NCBI RefSeq assembly: GCF_014192375.1
Contig: NZ_JACHXV010000005.1
Location: 186,001 to 250,000, forward strand
Direction: 5' to 3'
From: Endobacter medicaginis
Lineage (GTDB): Bacteria > Pseudomonadota > Alphaproteobacteria > Acetobacterales > Acetobacteraceae
Length of the DNA: 64,000 nucleotides
The number at the start of each line of letters is the position of its first letter. The first letter of the stretch is position 1. Made by a program: the position numbers and the translations under genes. The notes below the pieces were generated by a model that saw only the letters and a list, made by a program, of their open reading frames with translations, made no database searches and had not been told where the DNA came from. Positions 27,117 through 35,888 of the stretch are shown here, piece after piece.

Positions 27117-28064
27117 CTATTCCTCGCCGCCGCCCTCGTCATTGGCGGTGTAGAGCACCTGCAGCACCACCAGCCACGGATAGCGCGTGTCGTAGGACTG
27201 GCCGTCCGGCCCGGAGATCATGCCCTTCGCGTCGACGGGCACATGCGTCATCGTCACCGCGTCATCGACATTGCCGCCGATGATCGAGATGCGTCCCGGC
27301 TGGCCGCGCGGCGCGGTCGCCACCACCAGACCGCAATGCGCCGGGAACGAACTGCGCGTCGGCAGGTCGGTGAAGCGCACCGCGCGCGCTCCGCCGCGCC
27401 CCGCACAGATCAGGTCGCCGAGGCTCGGCGCATACTCGCCCGGTGCCTGCGCGCGTACACCGCTTTCGGTGCCGGAGGCGGCGGCGTTGATGTAGGTGGC
27501 GTGGTTGGGCGAATAGGCGAAGCGGTCGCCGGCACCGGCGACGCGCATCACATAGGAGATGAACGCCGCCGACCAGGCGTAGTGCCCGTCATGTTCGAAG
27601 GCGAAAGGCGTGCCGGAACTGTTGTGCTTGCCGGTCCAGGAGGCCTCCGTCTCGTAGGGGTCCTGGCCGATCCACCAGTATTCGCCGACCCGCTCCCACA
27701 ACCCCGGCAGCCGCTCCGGCTTGACCAGGGCGGAGGTCGGCTCGGGGCGTTCCTCGGGGTCGTCATCGTCGACGGGCTCGCCGAACAGGCGCCACTCGCG
27801 CATCGCGATCGCGACGGCATCGAGCCGGTTGAAGGGCACAAAATTGCGATTGGCGAAGTCCGGCACATGCGGGTTCTCCGCATAGGGCCCGGTCGTGCCG
27901 TTGCGATACTGCGCCGTCGGGGTGGGGATCGGCCGCGCGGAGACGTTCGCCTGCGTCGAGGGATCATCGCAGCCCGACAGCAGCATCGCCAGCCCCAGCG
28001 CCCCGCCGACGGCCGCCATGCGGGTGCGATGACGGGGGCGGGGCGAGGGGGGTGACACGGTCAT
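27117..28064 (-). CDS. DUF2272-domain lipoprotein
   Basis: A 315-residue protein starting with an Arg-rich n-region and hydrophobic stretch ending in the lipobox LLSGC, so it should be lipid-anchored. The body resembles DUF2272, with W-rich segments (RVGEYWWIGQDP) and FEHDGHYAWSAAFISYVMRVAGAG followed by HCGLVVA, a layout reminiscent of papain-like/NlpC folds with conserved His. A peptidase or amidase role has been suggested for such folds; no catalytic Cys is obvious here, so function is unassigned. Confidence 0.82.
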   Translation of the reverse strand: MTVSPPSPRPRHRTRMAAVGGALGLAMLLSGCDDPSTQANVSARPIPTPTAQYRNGTTGPYAENPHVPDFANRNFVPFNRLDAVAIAMREWRLFGEPVDDDDPEERPEPTSALVKPERLPGLWERVGEYWWIGQDPYETEASWTGKHNSSGTPFAFEHDGHYAWSAAFISYVMRVAGAGDRFAYSPNHATYINAAASGTESGVRAQAPGEYAPSLGDLICAGRGGARAVRFTDLPTRSSFPAHCGLVVATAPRGQPGRISIIGGNVDDAVTMTHVPVDAKGMISGPDGQSYDTRYPWLVVLQVLYTANDEGGGEE

Positions 28065-28147
28065 GAACGTCCTCTGTCCGGCATGGTCCGTCCTGACCTA
28101 CGGGGTGTGCGAACGTTTGAGAAGGGGATCGTATCGTTTCGCCGCGC

Positions 28148-29272
28148 TCAGGCGGCCGTCTGGCGCCGCTCGGGAAACAGCGACAGCAGCCCGGCCTCGC
28201 TGGCCGCGCACACGCCACGCTCGGTAATCAACCCGCTCACCAGACGTGCGGGCGTGACGTCGAAGGCGGGATTGGCCGCGCGGCTGCCGGGCGGAACCAG
28301 TCGGATGGTGCGAACCTCGCCCTCGCGGTCGACGTCGCCCGGGCCCACCAGCGGGCCGGTGATCGCGCCGACCTCGTCGGCATTGCGCTCCTCGATCTCG
28401 ATCTCGCGCACGCCATCGCCGATGGTCCAGTCGATGGTGGTCGACGGCAGCGCGACCCAGAACGGCACGCCGTTGTCATGCGCCGCCAGCGCCTTGAGGT
28501 AGGTGCCAATCTTGTTGGCGACATCGCCCTGCCGCGTGACGCGGTCGGTGCCGACGATCACCGCATCGACCTTGCCGTGCTGCATCAGATGACCACCGGC
28601 ATTGTCGGCGATCACCGTGTGCGGCACGCCATGACGACCGAGTTCCCAGGCCGTCAGCAGCGCGCCCTGATTGCGCGGCCGCGTCTCGTCGACCCAGACA
28701 TGCACGTCGATGCCTTGGTCATGCGCCATGTAGATCGGCGCGAGCGCGGTGCCCCAGTCCACCGTGGCGATCCACCCGGCATTGCAGTGCGTCAGCACAT
28801 CGACGCGATTGCCGCGCCTTGCGGCAATCTCGCTCAGCAATGACAGGCCGTTGCGGCCGATCGCCTCGTTCTGTGCGACGTCCTCGTCGCAGATCGCGGC
28901 CGCTTCGTCATAGGCGGCCTGCACGCGCGAGTGCGGCGCGACGCCGCGCAGGCGCGCAAGCATCCGCCCGATCGCCCAGCGCAGGTTGATCGCCGTCGGG
29001 CGTGTCTCGGCCAGCATCGCCGCCTCACGTTCCATCGCCGTATCGGACGCATCCTCGCGCAGCGCCAGCGCCAGCCCATAGGCGGCGACCGCGCCGATCA
29101 GCGGCGCGCCGCGGACCTGCATGGTGCGGATCGCATGCGCAACTTCGTCGGCGGTGCTCAGCCGCAGGACGTCGATCGACCAGGGCAGTCGCGTCTGGTC
29201 GAAGATGCGGACGGTCCACCCGTCCTGCGGATCCACCCAGACGCTGCGATAGGCGACGTTGTCGATTTTCAT
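28148..29272 (-). CDS. mtnA: Methylthioribose-1-phosphate isomerase
   Basis: A 374-residue enzyme of the eIF2B-alpha-like isomerase family; it converts methylthioribose-1-phosphate to methylthioribulose-1-phosphate in methionine salvage. Signatures are MQVRGAPLIGAVAAYG, LTHCNAGWIATVDWGTAL with the catalytic Cys, the Asp in VIVGTDRVTRQGDVANKIGTY, and the C-terminal NPAFDVTPARLVSGLITERGV. MKIDNVAYRSVW at 29272 is the family-typical N-terminus. The frame stays open to 29386, but that extension has no counterpart in the family. Confidence 0.95.
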   Translation of the reverse strand: MKIDNVAYRSVWVDPQDGWTVRIFDQTRLPWSIDVLRLSTADEVAHAIRTMQVRGAPLIGAVAAYGLALALREDASDTAMEREAAMLAETRPTAINLRWAIGRMLARLRGVAPHSRVQAAYDEAAAICDEDVAQNEAIGRNGLSLLSEIAARRGNRVDVLTHCNAGWIATVDWGTALAPIYMAHDQGIDVHVWVDETRPRNQGALLTAWELGRHGVPHTVIADNAGGHLMQHGKVDAVIVGTDRVTRQGDVANKIGTYLKALAAHDNGVPFWVALPSTTIDWTIGDGVREIEIEERNADEVGAITGPLVGPGDVDREGEVRTIRLVPPGSRAANPAFDVTPARLVSGLITERGVCAASEAGLLSLFPERRQTAA

Positions 29273-29602
29273 GTCACGGGCCCGGCTGTTTGCTGAACAG
29301 ATCATCGCGATCGACACCTGCACGCGCGCTGTATTGCCGCGCAGTTCGATCCCGCCGGCGTTGTATGAGATCTTCGTCGCGTGCATTCAAGACCCTTGCC
29401 GCAGCGCACAATCGGACCGGATCGGTCAAGGAACTTTTTTCATCCCGTTGCTTTTTATTGACAGATATGGGTCGAAACGCCGAAGAGCGATTCAAGACTT
29501 GGAAACGCAGCATTTACGCCGATTCGCAAGCAGTGTCGCGCCGTCGTGCTTCGTGGCCCTGTCCGCCTCGATCCAAGACTGTCACAGCAAGAAGGCTTAG
29601 TC
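29273..29602. other. 330-base divergent intergenic region between mtnA and the histone-like gene
   Basis: It holds the promoters of two divergent genes and no gene I can support. It contains a perfect TTGACA (29458-29463) towards the histone-like gene, without a good -10 at 17-18 bases, and A/T-rich runs (TTTTTT near 29435, TTTTT near 29452) unusual for this GC-rich DNA. The first 114 bases are an in-frame upstream extension of mtnA that I judge non-coding. Confidence 0.4.
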
Positions 29603-30493
29603 ATGAGCAACGATCTTCCCAAGGAAGGCCGGCAGGCGCAGGCATTGGCAGTGCGCGCGTCGACCCGTCGCGCACCTGCCAAGGCGACGACGCGTCCGAC
29701 CGCCACCCGCACTGCGCGTGCCACGGCCAAACCGGCGAAGGCGGTGACGAAAAAGCCTGTGGCGAAGAAGGCTGCCGCACCCAAGGTGACCACAACCAGG
29801 GCCAGGACGGCGAAAGCGGCGCCGAAGACGGCCGCGGCGAAGACAGCAGCAAAACCGGCTGCAAGGAAGACGACCACGAGGACCGCCGCGGCGGCAAAGG
29901 TCGCCACCACACGCAAGACGGCGGCCCGCAAGGCGCCGGCTGTCAGGAGCGCGACCACGAGGTCGGCAACGGCCAAGGCGCCGGCGCGCAAGGTCGCAGC
30001 CAAGCGAACGACGACGAAGAGTGCAGCGTCGAAGTCTGCTGCCACCAAGGGCACGGCGGCCCGCAAGGCGGCCTCTGCAAAGGTCGTGACCCGCAGGGCT
30101 GCCACCACACGGAAGACGACGTCGGCGACCAAGCGCAAGAGTGCCGCGACGAAAGCCCGCACCGCTCCGAAGGCCGCGCCTGCGCGTAGCCGGGTCGCGA
30201 CGCCGTCGCGTGCGGCAGCGAAAACACCGCGTGCCGCGGCGAAGGCTGCGACCCCCGCGCGCAAGACCGCGACCAGGCCCTCGACGACATCCCGCGCTGC
30301 CCCCAAGGCGGCGAGCTCGGCAAGGCGCACCCCTGCGACGCCGAAGCCTACGGTCAAGGCCACCGCGAAAAAGACGCCGGCGACGGCACGCAAGCGCACG
30401 CCGCGGGTCGCCAAGACCCCGGCCGTCGAAGAGTCCTACAGCACCGCCCCGGTCACTGAAGTTCTGGTGACCACCGTACCTGAAGACGTCTGA
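29603..30493 (+). CDS. Histone H1-like Lys/Arg/Ala-rich DNA-binding protein
   Basis: A 296-residue protein. Residues 20-270 are almost entirely Ala, Lys, Arg, Thr, Ser and Pro, with repeated K/R-x-A-A-K, T-x-R and PKAA units, like the C-terminal tail of histone H1 and bacterial AlgP/H1-like proteins. The last about 25 residues are acidic and hydrophobic (VEESYSTAPVTEVLVTT), the only uncharged end. Such proteins bind and condense DNA non-specifically. ATG 29603 has AAGAAGG upstream. Low complexity makes all frames open here; the plus frame is real because only it starts and ends cleanly and is followed by a hairpin. Confidence 0.85.
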   Translation: MSNDLPKEGRQAQALAVRASTRRAPAKATTRPTATRTARATAKPAKAVTKKPVAKKAAAPKVTTTRARTAKAAPKTAAAKTAAKPAARKTTTRTAAAAKVATTRKTAARKAPAVRSATTRSATAKAPARKVAAKRTTTKSAASKSAATKGTAARKAASAKVVTRRAATTRKTTSATKRKSAATKARTAPKAAPARSRVATPSRAAAKTPRAAAKAATPARKTATRPSTTSRAAPKAASSARRTPATPKPTVKATAKKTPATARKRTPRVAKTPAVEESYSTAPVTEVLVTTVPEDV

Positions 30494-30499
30494 TTGAAA

Positions 30500-30529
30500 G
30501 TGGACATGGGCGATCCTGCCCATGTCCAC
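30500..30529. terminator. Bidirectional hairpin between convergent genes
   Basis: A perfect 12-base inverted repeat (GTGGACATGGGC / GCCCATGTCCAC) around a 6-base loop, 7 bases after the histone-like stop. AAAG precedes it on the plus strand, so on the minus strand it is followed by CTTTC. The 3' U-tract is weak in both directions, so intrinsic termination is likely but not certain. Confidence 0.6.
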
Positions 30530-30576
30530 CAACGCCACCGGTGAGTACCATCGGCACCGGTGCGTTGCGAGGAGGC

Positions 30577-33159
30577 TTACCGAACAGCCACTACGGTTTT
30601 TTGCAGGGCTGACAGTGCGATACGGTTCTCGGATGTCATCCGGTCGGAGAACTGTCGTATGCCAAGCTCGACAGCAGCGGTATCTCCCGCGCGCGTCGCT
30701 GCTTCAAGGTAACGCAAGACAATCTCCTGGTCCGCGGCGGGCAGCGCATCACGGGGGGCTGCGTTGGGCAGCAACCCCTGCCACGACGTCTCCGCCTCCG
30801 ACCAGCGTGCTGTTTTTGTCTGGCAGAGCGCACGCAGTCGTGAGATCTCTCGGTCGTGATCCCCGCTCGCAGACTGCGTCATTCGATCGAGACTCTGCAG
30901 CGCACCTGCACAGTCGCCAGCGCGCATGGCGATCTGGGCCTGCAGGACGATAATCGGGTTCGGCAGGTTTGACTGCGCGTCCTGCGCCGCACTCAGTGCC
31001 GCCCGAGCACCTTCGATGTCGCCAAGATCGACAAGCCCCTTGACCCGGGTGGTCAGGATACGCAGGCGCAGGTCAACGTCAGTCGTCGCATCGGATGACG
31101 GCAGCACTTCGATCGCCTTGCGAGCGAGCCCGCCGCGCAACAGCGCCTCCGCCAACATCACCCGGGTCCGCGGGTCGCTCGAGCCCTGACGCTCCAACAG
31201 TTTCGCGCATTTCAGCAGCTGGCTGTCCCAAGCGACCAGATCCTTCGGTTCATCCCCGGTGGCCAGCGCCTGCACCAGGTGCAGCAGCAATTCATTCGTT
31301 CCGCCTGCTGACGCGGGGAGCAGGCTCAGTGCATCGAGCGCTTGGTCGAACTGTCCCGCCTGCAGGCGTAATTCGGCGAGATCGCGTGCCCAGGCATCCT
31401 CGTCGCCGGCCATGCGTGCTGCGAACACCAGCGGCTCGAGCCGATCGGCCGCTTGGCGCGCATCCATTTCATGGCGGCGGACGCGATAATCGATATCCAG
31501 TTTCTCGGCGCGGTAGGCGACGACCGGGTCACGATCGCGGGTCAATCTGTCGAGCCCGTCGAGGGGGCCGGCAAGATCATTTCCGCGCGCCTGCGCCTGT
31601 GCCTTCGCCAGCCGCAATGTGTCATCGTCGGGTAGATGCTGCAGCCAGCTCAGCTCCTGCCCGGTGCCGCAGGCCGAAAGCGCCTCGCCGGCCGCCGGCA
31701 GCAGTCGCTCGCGCAACGGTGCCGGATAATCGGACAGGAGCTGCACAGCCTGCTGCAATCGGCTGCATCTCTCTCCGGCCGGTGGATCGCGCTGCCAGCC
31801 GGCCAGCGCGCGCCAACTCGCTGCCTCGTCGCTCCTGTCGGCAAAGGCGGAGTTGGCCGCCTCTGTCGATGCGCGCGTCGTCTCTAAGGGGAAATGTTCG
31901 AGGAGCTGCGCTGCTTCATCGATCATGGCGATCCGGCGTTGCTCGTTCGAGTCGCCGGGAGTCTGCCATGCCTGGGCCTGATGAACGAAATAAAGCGCTT
32001 GCCATCCGTTCCCGGCACCGAGCGCCGCCTCGGCTGCCTCGATCAGCATGGCGCGTGACGGCGCGGCATGCTGGCGCAGCAGGGTCTGCGCTTGTTCGAG
32101 ACGCTGGCGTGCCTGCAATGCGTCCATATGCGGCAGATCCAGAACGTGCGTCATGGCGTCAGCGGGCAGCAAGCCCGTGGCGTCTCCACCCCATGGCCGA
32201 ACGATCGCACCGTCCGCCTGGCGGTCAAGCCGGACCGCATCCCCAGCTTCCGCCAGAATGATCCCAAGTTCTGTCCCCGGCACCATCGCGGCGGGTGATC
32301 GAGACGGATCAGCTACACGCCCGAAGCGCTCGTCACCTGCGGTTTCGATCAGCAAGTCTTGGCCCGTGATAGGGTCGCGTGCAGCAACCACGCGACCCGG
32401 GTGGCCTGCATGGAGGCGCAGTGCTCCGTCCGCACGGTCAAGCGTGATGGTGGGTGGCGCATCGCAAGGCGCAGACGTCGCACGTGACAGCAGCCAGCCA
32501 GTCTCGACCCTGCACAGGCGAAGATCGGAGCCACTGGCCATCATCAATCTGAGCAGCATCGCATTCGCCGAGCGCTCGACCGTCGCGCTCACAAAGAGGC
32601 CATGATCCGGCGGCAGCGCGAGTTCGGCTGCGGTGTCGAGATAGACTAGGAACAGGTCGCCGTGTCGTAGCATGGCCGCACCCACCTCGGGGCCGAACGG
32701 CAGCAGCATGCCCGCCCCTGGGGGTTGCGGCCGCGGCCGTTCTGATCGTGCGGCGGTTTGCGCATGTCCGCCTGTTGAATCGGAATCCCCGCTCCGCGTC
32801 TCAGTGGGCGCCAGACTCGTCGTCGCAGCCCGGGGCGTCGAAACGGCGTTGGATACAGTCGCGACAAATCCCTCAGGCAGACCAGGCAGCAGCCCTGCGT
32901 CGGCCGGCGATCCGGGCGTCGTAACTTTGGCACTTGCGGCAAGGTCGAGATCGTTTGTCGCAGGGGCGACGAAGACGAGATGTGCGCCCGCGACAGCGGC
33001 ATGTCTGGCGTCGGTATCTGCATACGGCAAGGCCGAACCGTCGTCCGTCTGAGCCGGGAATGCCATTGCCGGGCCGCCCAGGAAAACACCAGCGGCGATC
33101 GCGACCAGGCATGACAAGTTCCTGCGGCGCCGATGGCGGTCGCATCTGCATTCAGACAT
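30577..33159 (-). CDS. Large exported TPR-like protein in the flagellar operon
   Basis: An 860-residue protein. Its ATG overlaps the cheY stop by eight bases (ATGTCTGA), so it is the last, coupled gene of the fliL-fliM-DUF6468-motE-cheY operon. An Arg-rich start and hydrophobic segment (LSCLVAIAAGVFLGGPAMA) form a signal peptide. Residues about 60-330 are beta-rich and low in known motifs; from about 340 to the end it is helical with degenerate tetratricopeptide-like repeats (LAEALLRGGLARKAIEVLP, LRLQAGQFDQALDAL, AQIAMRAGDCAGALQSLDRM). I know no named family. A periplasmic role in flagellar motor or sheath assembly is inferred from position only. Confidence 0.72.
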   Translation of the reverse strand: MSECRCDRHRRRRNLSCLVAIAAGVFLGGPAMAFPAQTDDGSALPYADTDARHAAVAGAHLVFVAPATNDLDLAASAKVTTPGSPADAGLLPGLPEGFVATVSNAVSTPRAATTSLAPTETRSGDSDSTGGHAQTAARSERPRPQPPGAGMLLPFGPEVGAAMLRHGDLFLVYLDTAAELALPPDHGLFVSATVERSANAMLLRLMMASGSDLRLCRVETGWLLSRATSAPCDAPPTITLDRADGALRLHAGHPGRVVAARDPITGQDLLIETAGDERFGRVADPSRSPAAMVPGTELGIILAEAGDAVRLDRQADGAIVRPWGGDATGLLPADAMTHVLDLPHMDALQARQRLEQAQTLLRQHAAPSRAMLIEAAEAALGAGNGWQALYFVHQAQAWQTPGDSNEQRRIAMIDEAAQLLEHFPLETTRASTEAANSAFADRSDEAASWRALAGWQRDPPAGERCSRLQQAVQLLSDYPAPLRERLLPAAGEALSACGTGQELSWLQHLPDDDTLRLAKAQAQARGNDLAGPLDGLDRLTRDRDPVVAYRAEKLDIDYRVRRHEMDARQAADRLEPLVFAARMAGDEDAWARDLAELRLQAGQFDQALDALSLLPASAGGTNELLLHLVQALATGDEPKDLVAWDSQLLKCAKLLERQGSSDPRTRVMLAEALLRGGLARKAIEVLPSSDATTDVDLRLRILTTRVKGLVDLGDIEGARAALSAAQDAQSNLPNPIIVLQAQIAMRAGDCAGALQSLDRMTQSASGDHDREISRLRALCQTKTARWSEAETSWQGLLPNAAPRDALPAADQEIVLRYLEAATRAGDTAAVELGIRQFSDRMTSENRIALSALQKTVVAVR

Positions 33160-33535
33160 CGCAGAAAATCTTCTCGATCTTGTCACGCAGTGTCTCGGCA
33201 TTGAACGGCTTGACGATATAGGTGGAGACGCCGGCCTGCTTGGCGGCAACCACACGGTCCAGATTGCCCTCGGCAGTCACCATGATGAATGGCAGATGCC
33301 GCAAAGTCGGTTCCCGGCGGACTTCACGGAGCAGATCGAGGCCCGAGACCGGCGCCATGTTCCAGTCGCTGATCACAAAGTCATAGCGGTTCTGGCGAAG
33401 TTTGCGCAGGGCCTCGTTGCCGTCGGAGGCCTCGTCGACATCGTGAAGGTCAATCTGTTTGAGCAACGACCGGATGATCCGCAGCATGGTTTTGTAGTCA
33501 TCGACAATCAGGACCTGCATGTTCTGGTCAAACAT
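33152..33535 (-). CDS. cheY: CheY-type response regulator in flagellar cluster
   Basis: A 127-residue stand-alone receiver domain. Acidic pair D12/D13 in LIVDDYKTM, phospho-acceptor D57 in VISDWNM, Thr in MVTAEGN and Lys in VKPFNAETL are all present. CheY-P binds FliM and changes motor rotation; the fliM encoded two genes upstream keeps the N-terminal CheY-binding peptide. ATG 33535 is 13 bases after the motE stop; the frame extends further upstream without homology. Its end overlaps the TPR gene. Confidence 0.92.
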   Translation of the reverse strand: MFDQNMQVLIVDDYKTMLRIIRSLLKQIDLHDVDEASDGNEALRKLRQNRYDFVISDWNMAPVSGLDLLREVRREPTLRHLPFIMVTAEGNLDRVVAAKQAGVSTYIVKPFNAETLRDKIEKIFCDV

Positions 33536-33548
33536 ACTTGCTCGCGCC

Positions 33549-34325
33549 TTATTGTCCCGTAGGAGACTGGACGTCTGTCGCAGGCTTGGCAGCGGCCGTC
33601 TGGGCGGCACTCTCCCCGCTTGCGACGGGTGCCGGACGCGCATTCGACTGACTCAGCGCAAGCATCTGCGTGGCAATCCGAGCCCGCTCGGGCTGCATGA
33701 CCGCAAGGATTGCGGCTGCCTTACGGACATTCATGTGGTCCACGATGTTGACCAGCAGCCGGGGTTCGGTCACGTCGAAAATACCGGCAGCACTCTTCGG
33801 AGCCATGGCCTCGTACATTTTGGCGAGGTTGGTCCACGTCTCTGCGTCGACATCGGCGCGCCTGCTCTCGGCACTATCGACGGCTTTCTGGCGCTGCGCG
33901 AGGTCATCGAGCTTCTGTTGCAGACGGCTCTGGGCGGTGTTCAGAACATCGTCGCGCGCATCCGCGGCCGGACTGCGCAAGGCAAGCTCCTGGCGTTGCC
34001 GTGCGAGCTCATCGGCGAGTTCATGCTCGTCTGACGCGGGCGGCTGAGCGGACGCAGGAGCTGCGCCAGGCTTGCCCTGACTTGTCGCCGGGCCGGCAGG
34101 TGAGGGCGCCAACCGGGCAGGCAGTCCCGTCAGTGCATCAGACGCCCGGACACTATCGCCTGGAGCTGCCGGTGCGCGCCCGTCCGACTTGCCGTCGGTC
34201 GCCGACTGCAGCAGCGCGGTTGCTGCATAGACGATACCGGCAGATTTGCAGACCAGAAGAGCAAAGAGGGCGAGCATGGTCAAAGGGAGCGGCCGTATCG
34301 CCGGCAGTCGGTTGCTCATCGTCAT
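33549..34325 (-). CDS. motE: MotE-like flagellar protein (MgtE N-domain-like)
   Basis: A 258-residue protein. One N-terminal membrane segment (PLTMLALFALLVCKSAGIVYAA) is followed by a Pro/Ala-rich linker, a coiled coil (ELADELARQRQELAL...LQQKLDDLAQRQKAVD) and a helical domain like the MgtE intracellular N-domain (WTNLAKMYEAMAPKSAAGIFD...AAAILAVMQPERA). In rhizobia MotE is a periplasmic chaperone for the motility protein MotC. The start overlaps the upstream stop as ATGA, fixing it at 34325. Confidence 0.82.
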   Translation of the reverse strand: MTMSNRLPAIRPLPLTMLALFALLVCKSAGIVYAATALLQSATDGKSDGRAPAAPGDSVRASDALTGLPARLAPSPAGPATSQGKPGAAPASAQPPASDEHELADELARQRQELALRSPAADARDDVLNTAQSRLQQKLDDLAQRQKAVDSAESRRADVDAETWTNLAKMYEAMAPKSAAGIFDVTEPRLLVNIVDHMNVRKAAAILAVMQPERARIATQMLALSQSNARPAPVASGESAAQTAAAKPATDVQSPTGQ

Positions 34326-34822
34326 CTCGCAAGTTTCAAGGCGCGGAGGAGATCGCGTTCGGCCTCGCTGCGCACCCGCTCGCGATCGTCGGCGTCACTC
34401 CGCGCGAGCGAAGGCGCCGCGGCCTGAAACTGCGTGAGCGGCTGCGGCGAAGCCTGGTGTAAAGGCTGGACTGGCACGGCAGCATTCGTCTCGCCCGGTC
34501 GGCCATGGCGCAACAGACCTTCCATCCTGTCGGCGACCTGCTCGGCGCGGTCGGCGAGAAAGATCAGATCATCCTTAAGGGCCTTGGCCTGGTCGATGTG
34601 ACGCACGATCTGGCGTCCCGCTCCTTCGGACGCGGCCCGCAGGCGTTCGATGCCGCGTTCCGCCTGATGTGTACTGTCGTTGAAGCCGGTAATCAGCGCC
34701 TCTAGGGCGGTGCGGTCGCGTCGCAGCACGCCAAGTGCGCGCTGAAGGCGGCTGACATGCAGCAGGGTGACAAGAAGAAGCACGACAACGGCCCCCTCAA
34801 GACCCCATTGGAGCATACTCAT
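34322..34822 (-). CDS. DUF6468-type flagellar-cluster protein
   Basis: A 166-residue protein with one N-terminal membrane helix (LEGAVVVLLLVTLLHVSRLQ) and a long charged helix resembling a coiled coil (ALGVLRRDRTALEALITGFNDS...RGIERLRAASEGAGRQI). It fits the DUF6468 group seen next to fliM and motE in alphaproteobacterial flagellar loci; function is unknown. GGAGG lies 4 bases before ATG 34822 and a second ATG at 34816 is possible. It starts 11 bases after fliM and overlaps motE by ATGA. Confidence 0.72.
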   Translation of the reverse strand: MSMLQWGLEGAVVVLLLVTLLHVSRLQRALGVLRRDRTALEALITGFNDSTHQAERGIERLRAASEGAGRQIVRHIDQAKALKDDLIFLADRAEQVADRMEGLLRHGRPGETNAAVPVQPLHQASPQPLTQFQAAAPSLARSDADDRERVRSEAERDLLRALKLAR

Positions 34823-34832
34823 CTCGCCTCCC

Positions 34833-35888
34833 TCAGCTTCTGCGCGATTCAACGTGGCCGGACTGCCGGAGCAGTGGAGTCCCGATACGCACCGCGACCC
34901 GATCCTTGCGCCGTCCGACCTGGCCTTTGAACAGGCCGATGGGTCCGCAGCGCAGCGTGACGCCGACATCGCTTCCCCGACCCAGGATGATGGTGCTGCC
35001 CGGTTGCAGTGCGAGGATGTCACTCAGACGCATGGTCTGCTCATCCAAAAGGACATCGAGCTCGACTTCCGTGCCCCACAGCTCATCGGCGAGGTGGTTC
35101 TCCCAGATCGAGTCACGGCCGAATTTCTCGCCCATGAACTGCTGCAGCAGCAGTTCGCGAACCGGCTCGAGCGTCGCATATGGCAGCAGCAGCTCGATGC
35201 GGCCGCCGCGGTCCTCGATATCGATATCGAGTCGTGCCAGCACCGTGGCGTTCGACAGCCGGGAAACGGCCGCCAGTCGCGGGTTGACCTCCAGTCGTTC
35301 GAAGCGAAAATTGATCGGGCAGAGAGGCTCGAAGCTCGTCGACAGATCTGCGAGAACGATATGGATCATTCGCTCGATCAGGCCGCGCTCGATCGTCGTG
35401 TAGGGGCGTCCCTCGATCCGCGTCGCCCCCGAGCCGCGCCGCCCCCCCAGCAGGACGTCGACGATGGAGTAGATCATGGTCGAATCGATGACCAGTAGTC
35501 CGTAGTTCTCCCACTCTTCCGCCTTGAAGACGGCGAGCATGGCCGGGAGCGCAATAGTGTCGAGGTAGTCACCAAACCGCAACGAACTGACGGTATCGAT
35601 CGAGACCTCGACATTGTCGTTTGTGAAATTGCGCAGACTGGTCGACATGATCCGGACCAGCCGGTCGAACACGATCTCCAGCATCGGCAGACGCTCGTAG
35701 GAGATCAGGCCGGAGTTGATGATCCGCTGCATGCCGGACGAGCGGTCCGTCTCGCCGGGTGTCACCTCGAAGCCCATCAGGCTGTCGATCTCGGCCTGAT
35801 TGAGTACCCGTCCCGCGCCCTCGCCGTCGTCGGGCAGCGCCTGCGGCCCCCAGTCTGCCTCGGCTGGCGTGTCGGAGCTGCCGCTCAT
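34833..35888 (-). CDS. fliM: Flagellar motor switch protein FliM
   Basis: A 351-residue C-ring protein. The N-terminal CheY-P-binding peptide is LNQAEIDSLMG (29-39). The middle CheC-like domain follows (LEIVFDRLVRIMSTSLRNFTNDNVEVS, VDVLLGGRR), then a C-terminal SpoA domain (LDVLLDEQTMRLSDILALQPGSTI). It transmits the chemotaxis signal to rotor direction. Its ATG overlaps the fliL stop as ATGA. Confidence 0.97.
   Translation of the reverse strand: MSGSSDTPAEADWGPQALPDDGEGAGRVLNQAEIDSLMGFEVTPGETDRSSGMQRIINSGLISYERLPMLEIVFDRLVRIMSTSLRNFTNDNVEVSIDTVSSLRFGDYLDTIALPAMLAVFKAEEWENYGLLVIDSTMIYSIVDVLLGGRRGSGATRIEGRPYTTIERGLIERMIHIVLADLSTSFEPLCPINFRFERLEVNPRLAAVSRLSNATVLARLDIDIEDRGGRIELLLPYATLEPVRELLLQQFMGEKFGRDSIWENHLADELWGTEVELDVLLDEQTMRLSDILALQPGSTIILGRGSDVGVTLRCGPIGLFKGQVGRRKDRVAVRIGTPLLRQSGHVESRRS

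Noticed and set aside
29273-29386. N-terminal extension of mtnA
   Set aside because: MtnA proteins begin at the MKIDN position. The extension has no family counterpart and no better ribosome site.
29458-29486. Full sigma-70 promoter at TTGACA before the histone-like gene
   Set aside because: The -35 is perfect but the sequence at the -10 distance (CGAAGA) is poor, so I did not call a promoter.
29597-30538. Open reading frames on the opposite strand of the histone-like gene
   Set aside because: They arise from the repetitive GCC/AAG/ACG codons. They lack proper starts and the composition is Arg/Gly repeats mirrored from the real gene.
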